Positions 29,817 through 40,673 are shown, numbered from the stretch's first letter. The stretch: 64,000 nt of DNA from Lachnospiraceae bacterium (GCA_021770345.1 JAETRD010000012.1:1-64000), one strand, 5' to 3'. Notes: generated from the letters alone by a model not told the origin. Numbers and translations are program-made.

Positions 29817-31031
29817 TTACAGATTTTTGATTCGCTCTATCGCCGCTTTGGTATTCTCGAGACTGCCGAACGCCGTCAGCCGGAAATATCCCTCGCCGCT
29901 CGGTCCGAATCCGGAACCCGGTGTTCCCACCACATTTGCATTCTCGAGCAGATAGTCGAAGAAATCCCAGGAAGTCATCCCTTCCGGTGTTTTCAGCCAG
30001 ATGTACGGCGCATTCACACCGCCGAACACCGTGTAGCCTGCACCTGAGAGCCCCTCCTTGATCAGCCGCGCATTCTCCATGTAATATGCAACCTGCTCCT
30101 TCAGCTGTGCGCGGCCTGCCTCGGAGTACACAGCCTCCCCGGCGCGCTGCACAATATACGGAGCCCCGTTGAACTTGGTCCCGTGCCTTCTCGCCCACAT
30201 CGCATTGAGTGAGACATCGCCGCACTTAAGCTCCTTCGGAACCACGGTAAAGCCGAGCCGGACACCCGTAAACCCTGCATTCTTCGAAAAACTCCGCAAC
30301 TCGATCGCACAGGTCTTCGCCCCCTCGCACTCATAGACGGAATGCGCGACATCCTCCTCGGAAATATACGCCTCGTAGGCCGCGTCATAGATGATCACGG
30401 CTCCCACACGATTTGCGTAATCCACCCATTCCTGCAGCTGCGCCCGGGTAATCGTCGTCCCCGTCGGGTTATTCGGCAGGCACAGATAAATGAGATCCGG
30501 CGTCTCCTCCGGGAACTCCGGCACGAAGTGATTCGCCATCGTGCAGGGCATGTAGATCACGTCGCTCCACATCCCGGCAGCGGCGTCATAGGTGCCGGTT
30601 CTGCCGGCCATCACATTGGAATCCACATAAACCGGATAGACCGGATCACACACGGCAATCCGGTTGTCCTGTGCAAATATCTCCTGGATATTTCCGGAAT
30701 CGCTCTTTGCCCCGTCGGAGACAAAAATCTCGTCCTCACCGATGTCGCAGCCCCGCGCCCGATAATCGTTTTGTGCGATCGCGCTGCGCAGAAAATCATA
30801 GCCGAGATCGGGTGCATATCCGCGGAAGCTCTCGGCATGTGCCATCTCATCCACCGCCCCATGCATCGCCTCGATAATCGCCGGCGCAAGCGGCTGTGTC
30901 ACGTCCCCGATTCCCAGACGAATGATTTTCTTATCCGGGTTTGCTGTCGAAAAGGCATTGACCTTTTTCGCGATATTGCTAAACAGATAACTTCCGGGCA
31001 ACTTCTGATAATTTTCGTTAATCTTATACAT
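29817..31031 (-). CDS. dapL: LL-diaminopimelate aminotransferase
   Basis: This is a 404-residue PLP enzyme. Key parts are the N-terminal [17 protein letters not shown], substrate and cofactor motifs ([39 protein letters not shown]) and the PLP-lysine region [13 protein letters not shown]. It converts tetrahydrodipicolinate to LL-diaminopimelate in one step for lysine and peptidoglycan synthesis. This is the DapL route typical of Lachnospiraceae and Chlamydiae/plants. AAGGAGAG precedes the ATG at 31,031. Its 3' end lies next to the exporter promoter. Confidence 0.95.
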   Translation of the reverse strand: MYKINENYQKLPGSYLFSNIAKKVNAFSTANPDKKIIRLGIGDVTQPLAPAIIEAMHGAVDEMAHAESFRGYAPDLGYDFLRSAIAQNDYRARGCDIGEDEIFVSDGAKSDSGNIQEIFAQDNRIAVCDPVYPVYVDSNVMAGRTGTYDAAAGMWSDVIYMPCTMANHFVPEFPEETPDLIYLCLPNNPTGTTITRAQLQEWVDYANRVGAVIIYDAAYEAYISEEDVAHSVYECEGAKTCAIELRSFSKNAGFTGVRLGFTVVPKELKCGDVSLNAMWARRHGTKFNGAPYIVQRAGEAVYSEAGRAQLKEQVAYYMENARLIKEGLSGAGYTVFGGVNAPYIWLKTPEGMTSWDFFDYLLENANVVGTPGSGFGPSGEGYFRLTAFGSLENTKAAIERIKNL

Positions 31032-31123
31032 TGCTCTCTCCTTACGCATTCTTTTTCAACAGTATAACAAACCTGACTGCCGCGCGCAAGAATTTTGTTT
31101 ACCTGGAATCAATCTTGCCCGAC

Positions 31124-32458
31124 TCACCGTCTTCGGCTTAAGCCCGTGGCCTCATAATACGCCGTTTTCTCGTCATACATGCGCTGCTCCGATTCCTTGA
31201 GCAGCACGTCAATATTTGCGGTACCGTCCGGCTTCCAGACGACACCGACCGCAATCTCGACACTGTTTTCTTTCATATCCGCACGCATCCGTTCCACCCG
31301 CTCCTCGAGTGCCGTCTGCTCTATCCCGGCACACAGCGCCAGAAGCTCGTCCCCTCCGATGCGGAACACACCGTGATCACCGAACACCCTCTGCAGGCTC
31401 TCCGCGGCACGGATTATCAGCCGGTCCCCGGCTTCATGTCCCTCCTCGTCATTCACGCGCTTAAGTCCTGTGATATCGCTGTACACGACGCCAATGCTTT
31501 TGTCCTTCTGCATGTCCGATATATAAAAATGCATCGCATGCCGGTTGCCGATTCCCGTCAGCTGGTCTTTGCAGCTCATATCCTGCAGCTTATTAAAGAG
31601 ATTCCGCCGCCGCATCGTCGAGATAATAAAGTGCCCCATGATCTGAAGCATATCCGAGGCATACTCCATCCGTTCTGCGGGCGGATTGTCCACGCCGAAA
31701 AAGCCGATGACCTCCCCGTTCTCATAGAGCGGAATCACCACAAGCGTCCGTATATTCTGTTTTTTCAGCACATCATACAGCAGCGGTTCCCTCTCCCGCA
31801 GCGGTTCGATATCATCTATCATAATATGCCGGTTCTCTCTGAAATTCTGATACCAGCCCGCACATACCTCATACGGCACATTCTGCAGGTTCTCCTTCTC
31901 CGGCCGCACGCCGTTCGCCACCCATTCATAGGTATTGTCGTGGCCGCCGTATGCGTTCCGCTCAAAAATATAGGCGCGATCTCCCTCCTGCACCTCTCCG
32001 AGATATTCCAGGATGATCTCCAGTGACTTGTCCGGTGTGGCCGCGTGAAGCGCCACGCGGAGAGCCTCGTTGACAATCGCCTCCATATTTTCATAGGTAC
32101 GGTTCACGCTGCTCTGCCACTCCTGTGCGCTTGCATCCAGCGCAATTTCGACGCGGCAGCGCCTCCCCTCATCCTCCACCATCGTATTTTTGAGAACGGT
32201 GTGTCTTTTTAAGACCGGGTTGTAGTACCGCCACTCTTTAAAATATCCCGGTTCTAAATCCTGATTATTACAAACGGCACAGGGATTCTGGCAATGCTGC
32301 ATCACCTCATGGCACTTTTTCCCGATTACTTCCCCGAGTGTGTCAAAGCCATAGACATCCAATGCCTTTTTATTCATCCATATCATCTCGTAGTTATCCA
32401 TATCCGAAACATAGACCAGTTCATTCATGTTCTGAAAGAACTCCCATATCTTCTCCAT
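31124..32458 (-). CDS. PAS-GAF-GGDEF diguanylate cyclase
   Basis: This is a 444-residue cytoplasmic protein. Residues 1-115 form a PAS-like sensor (MEKIWEFFQNMNELVYVSDM) with a cysteine cluster HCQNPCAVC. Residues ~135-300 form a GAF domain (RTLVVIPLYENGEVIGFFGV). Residues ~305-440 form the GGDEF domain with signature RIGGDELLAL and DQLTGIGNRHAMH. It should make cyclic di-GMP, with GGDEL in place of GGDEF. The start at 32,458 has GGAG 8 nt upstream. It diverges from a LytTR regulator. Confidence 0.88.
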   Translation of the reverse strand: MEKIWEFFQNMNELVYVSDMDNYEMIWMNKKALDVYGFDTLGEVIGKKCHEVMQHCQNPCAVCNNQDLEPGYFKEWRYYNPVLKRHTVLKNTMVEDEGRRCRVEIALDASAQEWQSSVNRTYENMEAIVNEALRVALHAATPDKSLEIILEYLGEVQEGDRAYIFERNAYGGHDNTYEWVANGVRPEKENLQNVPYEVCAGWYQNFRENRHIMIDDIEPLREREPLLYDVLKKQNIRTLVVIPLYENGEVIGFFGVDNPPAERMEYASDMLQIMGHFIISTMRRRNLFNKLQDMSCKDQLTGIGNRHAMHFYISDMQKDKSIGVVYSDITGLKRVNDEEGHEAGDRLIIRAAESLQRVFGDHGVFRIGGDELLALCAGIEQTALEERVERMRADMKENSVEIAVGVVWKPDGTANIDVLLKESEQRMYDEKTAYYEATGLSRRR

Positions 32459-32562
32459 GTCCTGCTCTCCTTGTCTGCCGTATTTTGTCTTCCATTGTAA
32501 TATATAACGCCTTTTTCCGACAGCGGTTTGCAAAAATAACACCTGAAAATGCAAATTTGGCA

Positions 32563-32590
32563 TTGAAACAAACCTGTTTTCAAGTATAAT
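32563..32590 (+). promoter_or_regulatory. Promoter of the LytTR regulator gene
   Basis: TTGAAA (32,563-32,568), 16 bp, TATAAT (32,585-32,590). The spacer contains an inverted repeat (TTGAAACA...TGTTTTCAA), a possible binding site. Confidence 0.65.
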
Positions 32591-32627
32591 AGATTTTGTA
32601 TTGTTTATAGAATGGAGGAATATCAGT

Positions 32628-33323
32628 TTGAATATTGCAGTCTGTGATGACAATGGCGCCGACGCGGCACGGCTCGTCTCTATGCTCGAGGGCGCACACA
32701 AATATCGGATTTTCCCCTCCGCAGAGGATCTGCTTTTTTATCTGGACGATTCGTCCGAATCTTTTGACCTGTATCTTTTAGATATTTTTATGGGAGAAAT
32801 GAACGGTGTCCTGCTCGGGAAACGCATCCGTGAAATAAACGACTCCGCTCTGATCTGTTATATCTCCTCCAGCCCCGACTATTATGCCGAGGCCTTTTCC
32901 CTCTACGCATTTCAATATCTGCTGAAACCGGTGACACAGGAGAGTTTCCGCGAACTGCTGCGCAGGGCTTCCTCACAGCTTTCCCACAGCAGGCAGCAGA
33001 GCATTCATCTGAATTGCAGGGGACGCAATGTCTCCATTCCCTACCAGAATATCTTATATGTCACAAGCATGGGGCATACGCTGTCCATCCACTGTACCGA
33101 CGGCCAAATCGAACGGTTTGGCGGCCGCCTGGATGAATTTTCCGCCCGTTTAGACGATACGGTATTTGTCCGCTGCCACCAGAGCTTCCTCGTAAATCTC
33201 TACAATGTGTCCGCATTAAAATCCGATTTCTTTCTCTGCGGCGATGAGCAGATTCCCATTTCAAGGCGCTATAATTCGGTCAAAGACCTCTACCGCTCAC
33301 TGCTGTTTTCCGAGATGAATTAA
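32628..33323 (+). CDS. LytTR-family response regulator
   Basis: This is a 231-residue protein from a TTG at 32,628 with GGAGG 9 nt upstream. The receiver domain (NIAVCDDNGADAARLVSM, phosphoacceptor in LYLLDIFMGEMNG, YLLKPV near residue 100) is followed by a LytTR DNA-binding domain (SIHLNCRGRNVSIPYQNILY, VRCHQSFLVNLYNV). It regulates gene expression in response to a histidine kinase that is not in this window. The divergent GGDEF gene is a plausible functional neighbour. Confidence 0.9.
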   Translation: MNIAVCDDNGADAARLVSMLEGAHKYRIFPSAEDLLFYLDDSSESFDLYLLDIFMGEMNGVLLGKRIREINDSALICYISSSPDYYAEAFSLYAFQYLLKPVTQESFRELLRRASSQLSHSRQQSIHLNCRGRNVSIPYQNILYVTSMGHTLSIHCTDGQIERFGGRLDEFSARLDDTVFVRCHQSFLVNLYNVSALKSDFFLCGDEQIPISRRYNSVKDLYRSLLFSEMN

Positions 33324-33379
33324 TTTCCGCTGCCGCCGGCTCCCCTGCCGTCTTCGGGCGTTCTTTCGTTTTTCGCCGT

Positions 33380-33925
33380 CTATGTCAGCAGGCTTAAAAT
33401 CATCTGCGCCGTCTCCGCCATTCCCGTCCCGTTATCCATACTGCGCTTCTGCATATAGCGGTGCGCCGCCTCCTCAGACAGGTTATTCCGCTCCATCAAA
33501 AGCAGCTTCGCCTCCGAAATCAGCGCCTCCTCTTCCGCGGTACGTCCCCTTTGCACATGCCTTGCGCGCTTTCTGCGCCGCGTGAGCGTATCATCCATCA
33601 TCTTAACGGTCTGCAGCAGCTCGTTTACGCGCAGCGGCATCGCGAGACAGACGAGATTTTCAACATCGCGGCTCCGGCAGTTTTCGGGGGCCGCCACGAG
33701 CAGCATCTCAAAGTTTTCCGGCAGATACTCATACAGCTCCGTATACATCATATCCGCAAAACGGTACCCGCACACTATGATGCCGCCCCCAAGCTCACCC
33801 GCGCACAAAAGTGCCTGTGCACCGGTTGTGCATACCGCATCCACATGAAATCCGTTCTGCAGCAATATCTTTCTGATATTTTTTGCATTCTCCGGCCTGG
33901 GAAATGCAACGATCACATTTGTCAA
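33380..33925 (-). CDS. ANTAR-domain response regulator, glutamine synthetase associated
   Basis: This is a 181-residue protein. The N-terminal receiver-like domain (MTNVIVAFPRPENAKNIRKI) is degenerate, with no clear phosphoacceptor aspartate. The C-terminal ANTAR domain (residues ~125-180, AEEEALISEAKLLLMERNNL, SEEAAHRYMQKRSMD) binds RNA two-hairpin motifs and causes antitermination. It lies 28 nt after glnA in the same direction. ANTAR genes beside glnA are known in clostridia and probably sense nitrogen status. Confidence 0.88.
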   Translation of the reverse strand: MTNVIVAFPRPENAKNIRKILLQNGFHVDAVCTTGAQALLCAGELGGGIIVCGYRFADMMYTELYEYLPENFEMLLVAAPENCRSRDVENLVCLAMPLRVNELLQTVKMMDDTLTRRRKRARHVQRGRTAEEEALISEAKLLLMERNNLSEEAAHRYMQKRSMDNGTGMAETAQMILSLLT

Positions 33926-33952
33926 ATCAAATCCCCTTTTTCCGTGCCACTG

Positions 33953-35284
33953 TCAGGTCTTATACAAGTAATGTTCCACTTCCCAGTTCGTCACCTGCGC
34001 ACGGTACTCGCTCCACTCCGCACGTTTTGCCTCCACATATTTCTCGTTGATGTGTCCGCCGAGAACTTCCTGAATATAGGCGTCCTGCTCATAGGCCTCT
34101 ATCGCCGCACCCAGATCCGCAGGCAGCGATTCGATCCCCAGCCTGTGCTTTCTGGAGACACGCATCTCAAACACGTTTTCCGTCACCGCCGCCGGAGGTT
34201 CGATCTGATTGCGGATTCCGTCTAAACCGGCTTCCAGACAGACTGCCAGCGCCAGATACGGATTCGCGGCCGAATCCGGACAGCGCAGCTCTACCCTGGT
34301 TCTCGGCCCTCTTGTGGACGGAATGCGGATCAGCGGACTGCGGTTTGTGACGGACCAGGCGATATAAATCGGAGCTTCATATCCCGGCACCAGTCTCTTG
34401 TAAGAATTGACCAGCGGATTTGTGATCACACTCATCCCCTTCACATGGCGGATAATCCCGCCGATAAACCAGTATGCTTCCCTGCTTAAGCCAAGCTCCC
34501 CCGCCGGATCGTCAAAAATATTTTTGCCGTCCTTTGTCAGGGACATATTGATATGCATACCGGAGCCGTTGACACCGCACTTCGGCTTCGGCATAAAGCT
34601 TGCAAACAAACCGTGGCGCTTTGCGATGGTCTTCACCGCCAGCTTAAAAGTCATAATGTTATCGGCTGTCTTAAGCGCTTCGTCGTAATGAAAATCAATC
34701 TCGTGCTGCGCCGGAGCCACCTCATGATGGGAACCCTCAATCTCGAAACCCATATCCTCCAGCGTCAGCACCATATCGCGTCTCGCATTCTCCCCGAAGT
34801 CAACCGGTCCCAGATCAAAATATCCCGCCCGCTCGGTCGTGATCGTCGTGGGCTGTCCGTCCTCATCCTGATTGAAGAGAAAAAACTCACACTCCGGCCC
34901 CACATCAAACGAGTATCCCATCCGGGCCGCATCCGCGAGCGCTCTCCTTAGCACATGGCGCGGATCCCCCTCAAAAGGCTTTTTCTCCGCAGTATATACA
35001 TCGCAGATAATCCGCGCCACTTTCCCCTGCTGCGGCCGCCACGGAAAAATAACAAACGTATCCAGATCCGGATACAAATACATATCCGACTCCTCAATAC
35101 GCACAAATCCCTCGATGGAGGAGCCGTCAAACATGCACTCGTTATTCAGCGCCTTATCCAGCTGGCTTGCCGTGATCGCAACGTTTTTCAGTATTCCGAA
35201 CATATCCGTAAACTGAAGACGGATAAACTCCACGTCCTCCTCCTCCACGATACGGACAATATCCTGTTTTGTGTATTTGCTCAT
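33953..35284 (-). CDS. glnA: Glutamine synthetase, type I
   Basis: This is a 443-residue enzyme of the GSI-alpha type. It has the N-terminal beta-grasp (FIRLQFTDMFGILKNVAI), the latch and active-site motifs MFDGSSIEGFVRIEESDMYL, VNGSGMHINMS and NRSPLIRIPSTRGPRTRVEL. The adenylylation-loop tyrosine region of GSI-beta is absent, as expected for Firmicutes. It makes glutamine from glutamate and ammonia. AAAGGAGAG precedes the start. The gene follows hisA by 14 nt and precedes the ANTAR regulator. Confidence 0.95.
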   Translation of the reverse strand: MSKYTKQDIVRIVEEEDVEFIRLQFTDMFGILKNVAITASQLDKALNNECMFDGSSIEGFVRIEESDMYLYPDLDTFVIFPWRPQQGKVARIICDVYTAEKKPFEGDPRHVLRRALADAARMGYSFDVGPECEFFLFNQDEDGQPTTITTERAGYFDLGPVDFGENARRDMVLTLEDMGFEIEGSHHEVAPAQHEIDFHYDEALKTADNIMTFKLAVKTIAKRHGLFASFMPKPKCGVNGSGMHINMSLTKDGKNIFDDPAGELGLSREAYWFIGGIIRHVKGMSVITNPLVNSYKRLVPGYEAPIYIAWSVTNRSPLIRIPSTRGPRTRVELRCPDSAANPYLALAVCLEAGLDGIRNQIEPPAAVTENVFEMRVSRKHRLGIESLPADLGAAIEAYEQDAYIQEVLGGHINEKYVEAKRAEWSEYRAQVTNWEVEHYLYKT

Positions 35285-35298
35285 ATCCGTTCTCTCCT

Positions 35299-36075
35299 TT
35301 ACTGATTAATATACTCCATAACCCTGTCATATGCCAGCGGTCCGCCGAATAAATCCAGCGCGCTTCCGATTGTCACATGCAGCCGGTTTTTCCCGAGTGT
35401 CTTTAACTGCTCCAAATCCGAAAAGCTTCCCACTCCGCCGGCATAGGTAACCGGCAGTCTGCCCCAGCTTCCGAGCAGCGTGGCAAGCTCTTTTTCAATC
35501 CCGCGGGACTGCCCCTCCACATCCACCGCATGTATCAGAAATTCGCTGCAGTACTCTGCCAGCCGGTTCAACAGTGGAACGCTCACCTTCTCATCCGTAA
35601 ACTTCTGCCAGCGGTCCGTCACAATATAGTAGAACTCCCCGCGCTTTCTGCAGCTGATATCCAGGACCAGCCGGTCTTTTCCGACCGCCTCCGTCATCCG
35701 GGCAAGATTTTCGTAATTTATCCTGCCGTCGGAAAACACATAGGAGGTGACGATCACATGGCTTGCCCCTGCCGCCAGGAATTCCCCGGCAGTTTCCGGC
35801 GTGATGCCGCCTCCGATCTGAAGCCCTCCCGGATACTCTGCAAGCGCCGCAAGCGCCTGTGTCTTCGTGGCCTCATAGTAAACGCTGTCCTTCGCATTCA
35901 GCATAATGATATGCCCGCCGCAAATCCCCTCTTCCTTATATAAGTGCGCAAACCAGGCCGCATCCTGCGCGGCGACAAAATTTTCCTCTGCCGCATCCCC
36001 GGCATCCCGCAGGCTTTTGCCCACGATCTGCTTTACTTTGCCGTTGTGTATGTCGATACAAGGTCGAAATTCCAT
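35299..36075 (-). CDS. hisA: HisA-type isomerase, eukaryotic (HIS6) subfamily
   Basis: This is a 258-residue TIM barrel. MEFRPCIDIHNGKVKQIVGK carries the first catalytic aspartate. LQIGGGITPETAGEFLAAGA, LVLDISCRKRGEFYYIVTDR and PVTYAGGVGSFSDLEQLKTL are phosphate-binding and active-site parts. The insertions and the KxxF YIVTDRWQ part resemble the fungal HIS6 type rather than typical bacterial HisA. It isomerises ProFAR in histidine synthesis. No other his gene is nearby; it heads the glnA-ANTAR operon. GGAGG precedes the start. Confidence 0.85.
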   Translation of the reverse strand: MEFRPCIDIHNGKVKQIVGKSLRDAGDAAEENFVAAQDAAWFAHLYKEEGICGGHIIMLNAKDSVYYEATKTQALAALAEYPGGLQIGGGITPETAGEFLAAGASHVIVTSYVFSDGRINYENLARMTEAVGKDRLVLDISCRKRGEFYYIVTDRWQKFTDEKVSVPLLNRLAEYCSEFLIHAVDVEGQSRGIEKELATLLGSWGRLPVTYAGGVGSFSDLEQLKTLGKNRLHVTIGSALDLFGGPLAYDRVMEYINQ

Positions 36076-36100
36076 GGCATCCTCCGTCCTTTGTTATATG

Positions 36101-36137
36101 AAAAGGCAACGAGATCCCTTTGTCAGACGCCGTTGCC
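36101..36137 (-). terminator. Attenuator-like hairpin in the hisA leader
   Basis: GGCAACG (36,131-36,137 complement) and CGTTGCC form a 7-bp stem followed by TTTTC on the minus strand. It lies between an extended -10 promoter (TGTTATGAT, about 36,145-36,153) and the hisA start, so it could attenuate the operon, possibly via the ANTAR protein. Confidence 0.45.
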
Positions 36138-36262
36138 CAATGACATCATAACACATCCGCAGTAATTTTTCCATTTGTATTTCAAAAGCGCCGGTTATTT
36201 TTGTGATCAGAAAGCGGCCGGCCAAACTGCAGCCTGTTTTTTGAATACGCGCTTCTTCCGCA

Positions 36263-36291
36263 TTGACACCGGAGTTTTTTTTTGCTATTAT
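36263..36291 (+). promoter_or_regulatory. guaB promoter
   Basis: TTGACA (36,263-36,268), 17 bp including a run of nine T, TATTAT (36,286-36,291). Consensus housekeeping promoter about 40 bp before the guaB start. Confidence 0.75.
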
Positions 36292-36293
36292 AG

Positions 36294-37787
<1,494 letters not shown>

Positions 37788-37839
37788 TCCTTTTCTTTAT
37801 ATAATAGACAGCAAATAATTAACTTTTGATAAAGCGGCC

Positions 37840-37863
37840 GGGGCGGTGTCTGGTAACCGCCCC
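37840..37863 (+). terminator. GC-rich hairpin after guaB
   Basis: GGGGCGGT (37,840-37,847) pairs with ACCGCCCC (37,856-37,863). Only a weak T stretch follows, so it may be a partial terminator between guaB and the transporter gene. Confidence 0.5.
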
Positions 37864-37910
37864 CCGTTCTTACAATTCAAACTATTTATATTTATATGAG
37901 GTGATTTTAT

Positions 37911-39200
37911 TTGGACTCAGGTGACATATTTCAACTAATTTTCTTAGTTCTGTTACTTTTTTTATCTGCATTCTTTTCTTCGGCTGAAACCGCCCTTACC
38001 ACGGTAAACCGGATTCGCCTCCGCTCGATGGCTGAGGACGGCGACAAACGCGCCGCAACGGTTCTCTCCGTCACGGACGATTCCGGCAAAATGTTAAGCG
38101 CCATTCTGATCGGAAACAATATCGTAAACCTCTATGCATCCTCGCTTGTCACATCCCTGGCCACAAAGCTCTGGGGCAGTGTCGGAGCCGGTATCGCAAC
38201 GGGTGTCCTTACCTTATTGATTTTAATATTCGGCGAAATCTCACCAAAAACCCTTGCAACCATACATGCGGAGAAAATCGCTCTGGCATACGGCGCTATC
38301 ATCGCTTTTCTGATGCGCGTATTGACCCCGGTGATCGTCGTCGTCAACAAGCTGTCTCTCGGCTTTCTGATGCTGCTTCGGGTAGATCCGAACGCCGGAG
38401 CCGCACAGATGACCGAGGAGGAACTCCGCACGATCGTGGATGTCAGCAAAGAATCGGGCGTCATCGAGGATGAGGAGCACGAGATGATCAACAATCTCTT
38501 TGACTTCGGCGACGCACAGGCCAAAGAGGTCATGGTTCCGAGAATCGACATGACCTTTGCCGACGTGAACAGCTCCTACGACGAGCTGATCGGAATTTTT
38601 AAGGAAGACAAATTTACCCGCCTTCCGATTTACGAGGAGACCACAGATAACGTTGTCGGCATCCTCAATGTGAAGGATTTGCTTCTCTGTGAAGACAGGA
38701 CGAATTTTTCCCTGCGTGATATTATGCGGAAGCCCTATTTCACCTATGAACACAAACATGTTTCTGAGCTTTTGATGGACTTAAAGAAATCCTCGTTCTC
38801 ACTCGCGATCGTACTGGACGAATACGGTGCCACCGCCGGACTCATCACCCTGGAAGATTTGCTTGAAGAGATTGTGGGTGAAATCCGCGACGAGTATGAC
38901 ACCGACGAGGAAGATCCCATCGTACCGCTGAGTGACCGCGAGTTCGAGGTGCTCGGCTCCACAAATCTTGAGGATTTATGTGAAGAACTTGACCTGAACT
39001 TTACCTCCGAGGATTATGACACCATCGGCGGCTATCTCATCGGCCTTTTAGATCATCTTCCGGAAAAGAACGAGATTATCATCACCGACGACGATGTTCT
39101 GTTGCGCGTTGACCAGATGGACAAAAACCGCATCGAAAAAATCTATATCAAAAAGCCCGCGGTACGGACAGACGATGCCGACGAGGACCAGACGAAATAA
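37911..39200 (+). CDS. CNNM/CorC (HlyC) family divalent-cation transporter
   Basis: This is a 429-residue protein from a TTG start after GAGGTG. The N-terminal DUF21/CNNM domain (residues 1-165) has three to four membrane helices (LIFLVLLLFLSAFFSSAETA, ILIGNNIVNLYAS, LILIFGEISPKTLA). A tandem CBS pair (residues ~210-335: EVMVPRIDMTFADV, LAIVLDEYGATAGLITLEDL) and a C-terminal CorC_HlyC domain follow. Such proteins export or regulate Mg2+ and are often mislabelled hemolysins. It is probably co-transcribed with guaB in part. Confidence 0.92.
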   Translation: MDSGDIFQLIFLVLLLFLSAFFSSAETALTTVNRIRLRSMAEDGDKRAATVLSVTDDSGKMLSAILIGNNIVNLYASSLVTSLATKLWGSVGAGIATGVLTLLILIFGEISPKTLATIHAEKIALAYGAIIAFLMRVLTPVIVVVNKLSLGFLMLLRVDPNAGAAQMTEEELRTIVDVSKESGVIEDEEHEMINNLFDFGDAQAKEVMVPRIDMTFADVNSSYDELIGIFKEDKFTRLPIYEETTDNVVGILNVKDLLLCEDRTNFSLRDIMRKPYFTYEHKHVSELLMDLKKSSFSLAIVLDEYGATAGLITLEDLLEEIVGEIRDEYDTDEEDPIVPLSDREFEVLGSTNLEDLCEELDLNFTSEDYDTIGGYLIGLLDHLPEKNEIIITDDDVLLRVDQMDKNRIEKIYIKKPAVRTDDADEDQTK

Positions 39201-39204
39201 CCCG

Positions 39205-39240
39205 AGTGCCTGTGTACTTATGTGCGCAGGCACTTATTTT
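39205..39240 (+). terminator. Terminator of the CNNM gene
   Basis: AGTGCCTG (39,205-39,212) and CAGGCACT (39,227-39,234) followed by TATTTT. Confidence 0.75.
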
Positions 39241-39308
39241 AAAAAGCCGGGGCTGCCGCATTTGCACTGATATTACCTGCCTGTAATTATTTTCACAAAT
39301 GCGGCAGC
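39241..39308 (-). terminator. Terminator of the Tad-like operon
   Basis: GCTGCCGCATTTG (39,252-39,264) and CAAATGCGGCAGC (39,296-39,308) form a 13-bp stem around an inner hairpin (ATTAC/GTAAT). On the minus strand it is followed by CCCGGCTTTTT. Confidence 0.75.
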
Positions 39309-39320
39309 TCGAACTTCTTT

Positions 39321-39944
39321 TTATTGCGTGTTCGACGGCACATCTTCCCACACCGCGTAGTAAACTCTGTCTTCCGTCACCGGTACCGAAAAATCCGCAA
39401 TGTACTCATTACTATCTCTCCACTCCGCAAATGCGGCCCCCTCCTCTTTCGGCGCGGCAGGAGGCACCATACAGTTTCCTTCCTCCACCGTGCATATCTT
39501 ATATGCCGCGGCACGGCTCTCCAACGCTTCCCTGTTCCGATAAAAGCGAACCACATGCCGCACGGGCACTTCCTGCACGCATTGATCGAGCAGCGCCGTG
39601 CGCACTTCCCATGCGGTATCGCTTCCTCCGTTCGGATGCGTAAATATCTCCTGCAGCCGTATCGATAACACCCCCTTTTCCCTGTCTGCCTTCATCACCT
39701 GCATTCGCAGACCGGAATCCGAATCCATCGAAAGCGCCAGACTTTCCGCACAGAACGCCCGCAGCTGATGTCCGCCGTAATTCTCTCCATTGATTCCGGT
39801 CTGCTCCACACTCTTTTCCACCGCACCTGGAAGAGCTGCGGCCGCTTCCTCCCCGCGGTACAGTTTCCCGCCAAAGACCAGCACGAGAACGGCGAGCAGC
39901 ACTCCCGCAAATCCGCTCATCAGCAGCAAAACCATATTCTTCAC
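39321..39944 (-). CDS. Membrane-anchored protein of the Tad-like locus
   Basis: This is a 207-residue protein from a GTG at 39,944 with GGAGG 9 nt upstream. One N-terminal membrane helix (MVLLLMSGFAGVLLAVLVLV) is followed by an extracellular domain with EKGVLSIRLQEIFTHPNGG and VPVRHVVRFYRN. Such single-helix proteins at the end of Tad loci are pseudopilin-like (TadE/F-like) or surface components. No exact family was recognised. It is the last gene of the operon. Confidence 0.6.
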   Translation of the reverse strand: MKNMVLLLMSGFAGVLLAVLVLVFGGKLYRGEEAAAALPGAVEKSVEQTGINGENYGGHQLRAFCAESLALSMDSDSGLRMQVMKADREKGVLSIRLQEIFTHPNGGSDTAWEVRTALLDQCVQEVPVRHVVRFYRNREALESRAAAYKICTVEEGNCMVPPAAPKEEGAAFAEWRDSNEYIADFSVPVTEDRVYYAVWEDVPSNTQ

Positions 39945-39950
39945 TTTATC

Positions 39951-40430
39951 TCACCTCCCGTTTACCGCTACCTGCACTTCACAGATGCTTCTGCGCCCCT
40001 GTGCATCCGCAGCAGACAGCCGTAAAAGATAGATTCCCTTCCGCAGAAATCGCAGGACGCGCCCTTCGTCCTCTATCAGGACACCACTCCCGGCTTCCTC
40101 TCCCTCAATCCCGCAAACCTGCACGGCAACGGGCGCTCCCGCATAATCACTTGCCTCCGTCAGTTCCCCGACTGCATAACTTCCCGTATCCAGTGCACCG
40201 GCATATTTCCAGATAATCCGGGGCGCCGGACGCGCCCCCTCCGTATTCAATGTCAGAAAATCTTCGTCGCCCGCCTCATTTACCGCAGGCATAAATTCCG
40301 CGGCGGCTGCCTGTCGCACACTCCAATGCGCATCCGCCTGCCCCTCTCTTCCGAAAAACAGCCAGAGGGCCGCCGCAAAAGCCATACCGCAGACAAAAAG
40401 CCTGCCGTAATTTCGTATGATCTGTTCCAA
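39951..40430 (-). CDS. Membrane-anchored Tad-locus protein with MEQII..YG start
   Basis: This is a 159-residue protein from a TTG at 40,430 with GGAGG 5 nt upstream, which is better than any other start in this frame. It begins MEQIIRNYGRLFVCGMAFAA, a membrane helix, followed by a beta-rich domain (TLNTEGARPAPRIIWKYAG, RFLRKGIYLLRLSAADAQGR). The N-terminal signature is shared with the two micro-proteins at 40,462 and 43,609, suggesting a common export or assembly signal. The function is unknown. Confidence 0.6.
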   Translation of the reverse strand: MEQIIRNYGRLFVCGMAFAAALWLFFGREGQADAHWSVRQAAAAEFMPAVNEAGDEDFLTLNTEGARPAPRIIWKYAGALDTGSYAVGELTEASDYAGAPVAVQVCGIEGEEAGSGVLIEDEGRVLRFLRKGIYLLRLSAADAQGRRSICEVQVAVNGR

Positions 40431-40461
40431 TTTTTCCTCCCATTCTGCCTCATTTACCGGC

Positions 40462-40608
40462 TCAGCCGCAGATCCCCTGCATAAACTGTACAAGGAATGC
40501 TCCCATCGTATTTCCTCCGTATACCAGCTGCCACAGAATCGCAATCATTCCGCTTCCCGCTATCACTCCAAGCAGTGCCGTGCCGTATTCCGCAATAATT
40601 TCTTCCAT
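40462..40608 (-). CDS. Small pilin-like protein (48 residues)
   Basis: The ATG at 40,608 with AGGAGGAG upstream encodes MEEIIAEYGTALLGVIAGSG followed by MIAILWQLVYGGNTMGAFL. It is one membrane helix with a short outer part, about the size of Flp pilins and related Tad components. The start MEEIIAEYG matches MEQVMKHYG (43,609 gene) and MEQIIRNYG (39,951 gene). A role as a pilus subunit or assembly factor is inferred from position. Confidence 0.65.
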   Translation of the reverse strand: MEEIIAEYGTALLGVIAGSGMIAILWQLVYGGNTMGAFLVQFMQGICG

Positions 40609-40673
40609 ATATGTCTCCTCCTTTTCGTGTCATCAACCGCATCCCGGACGTATCCGTTCCCCTGCGGCCTCTG

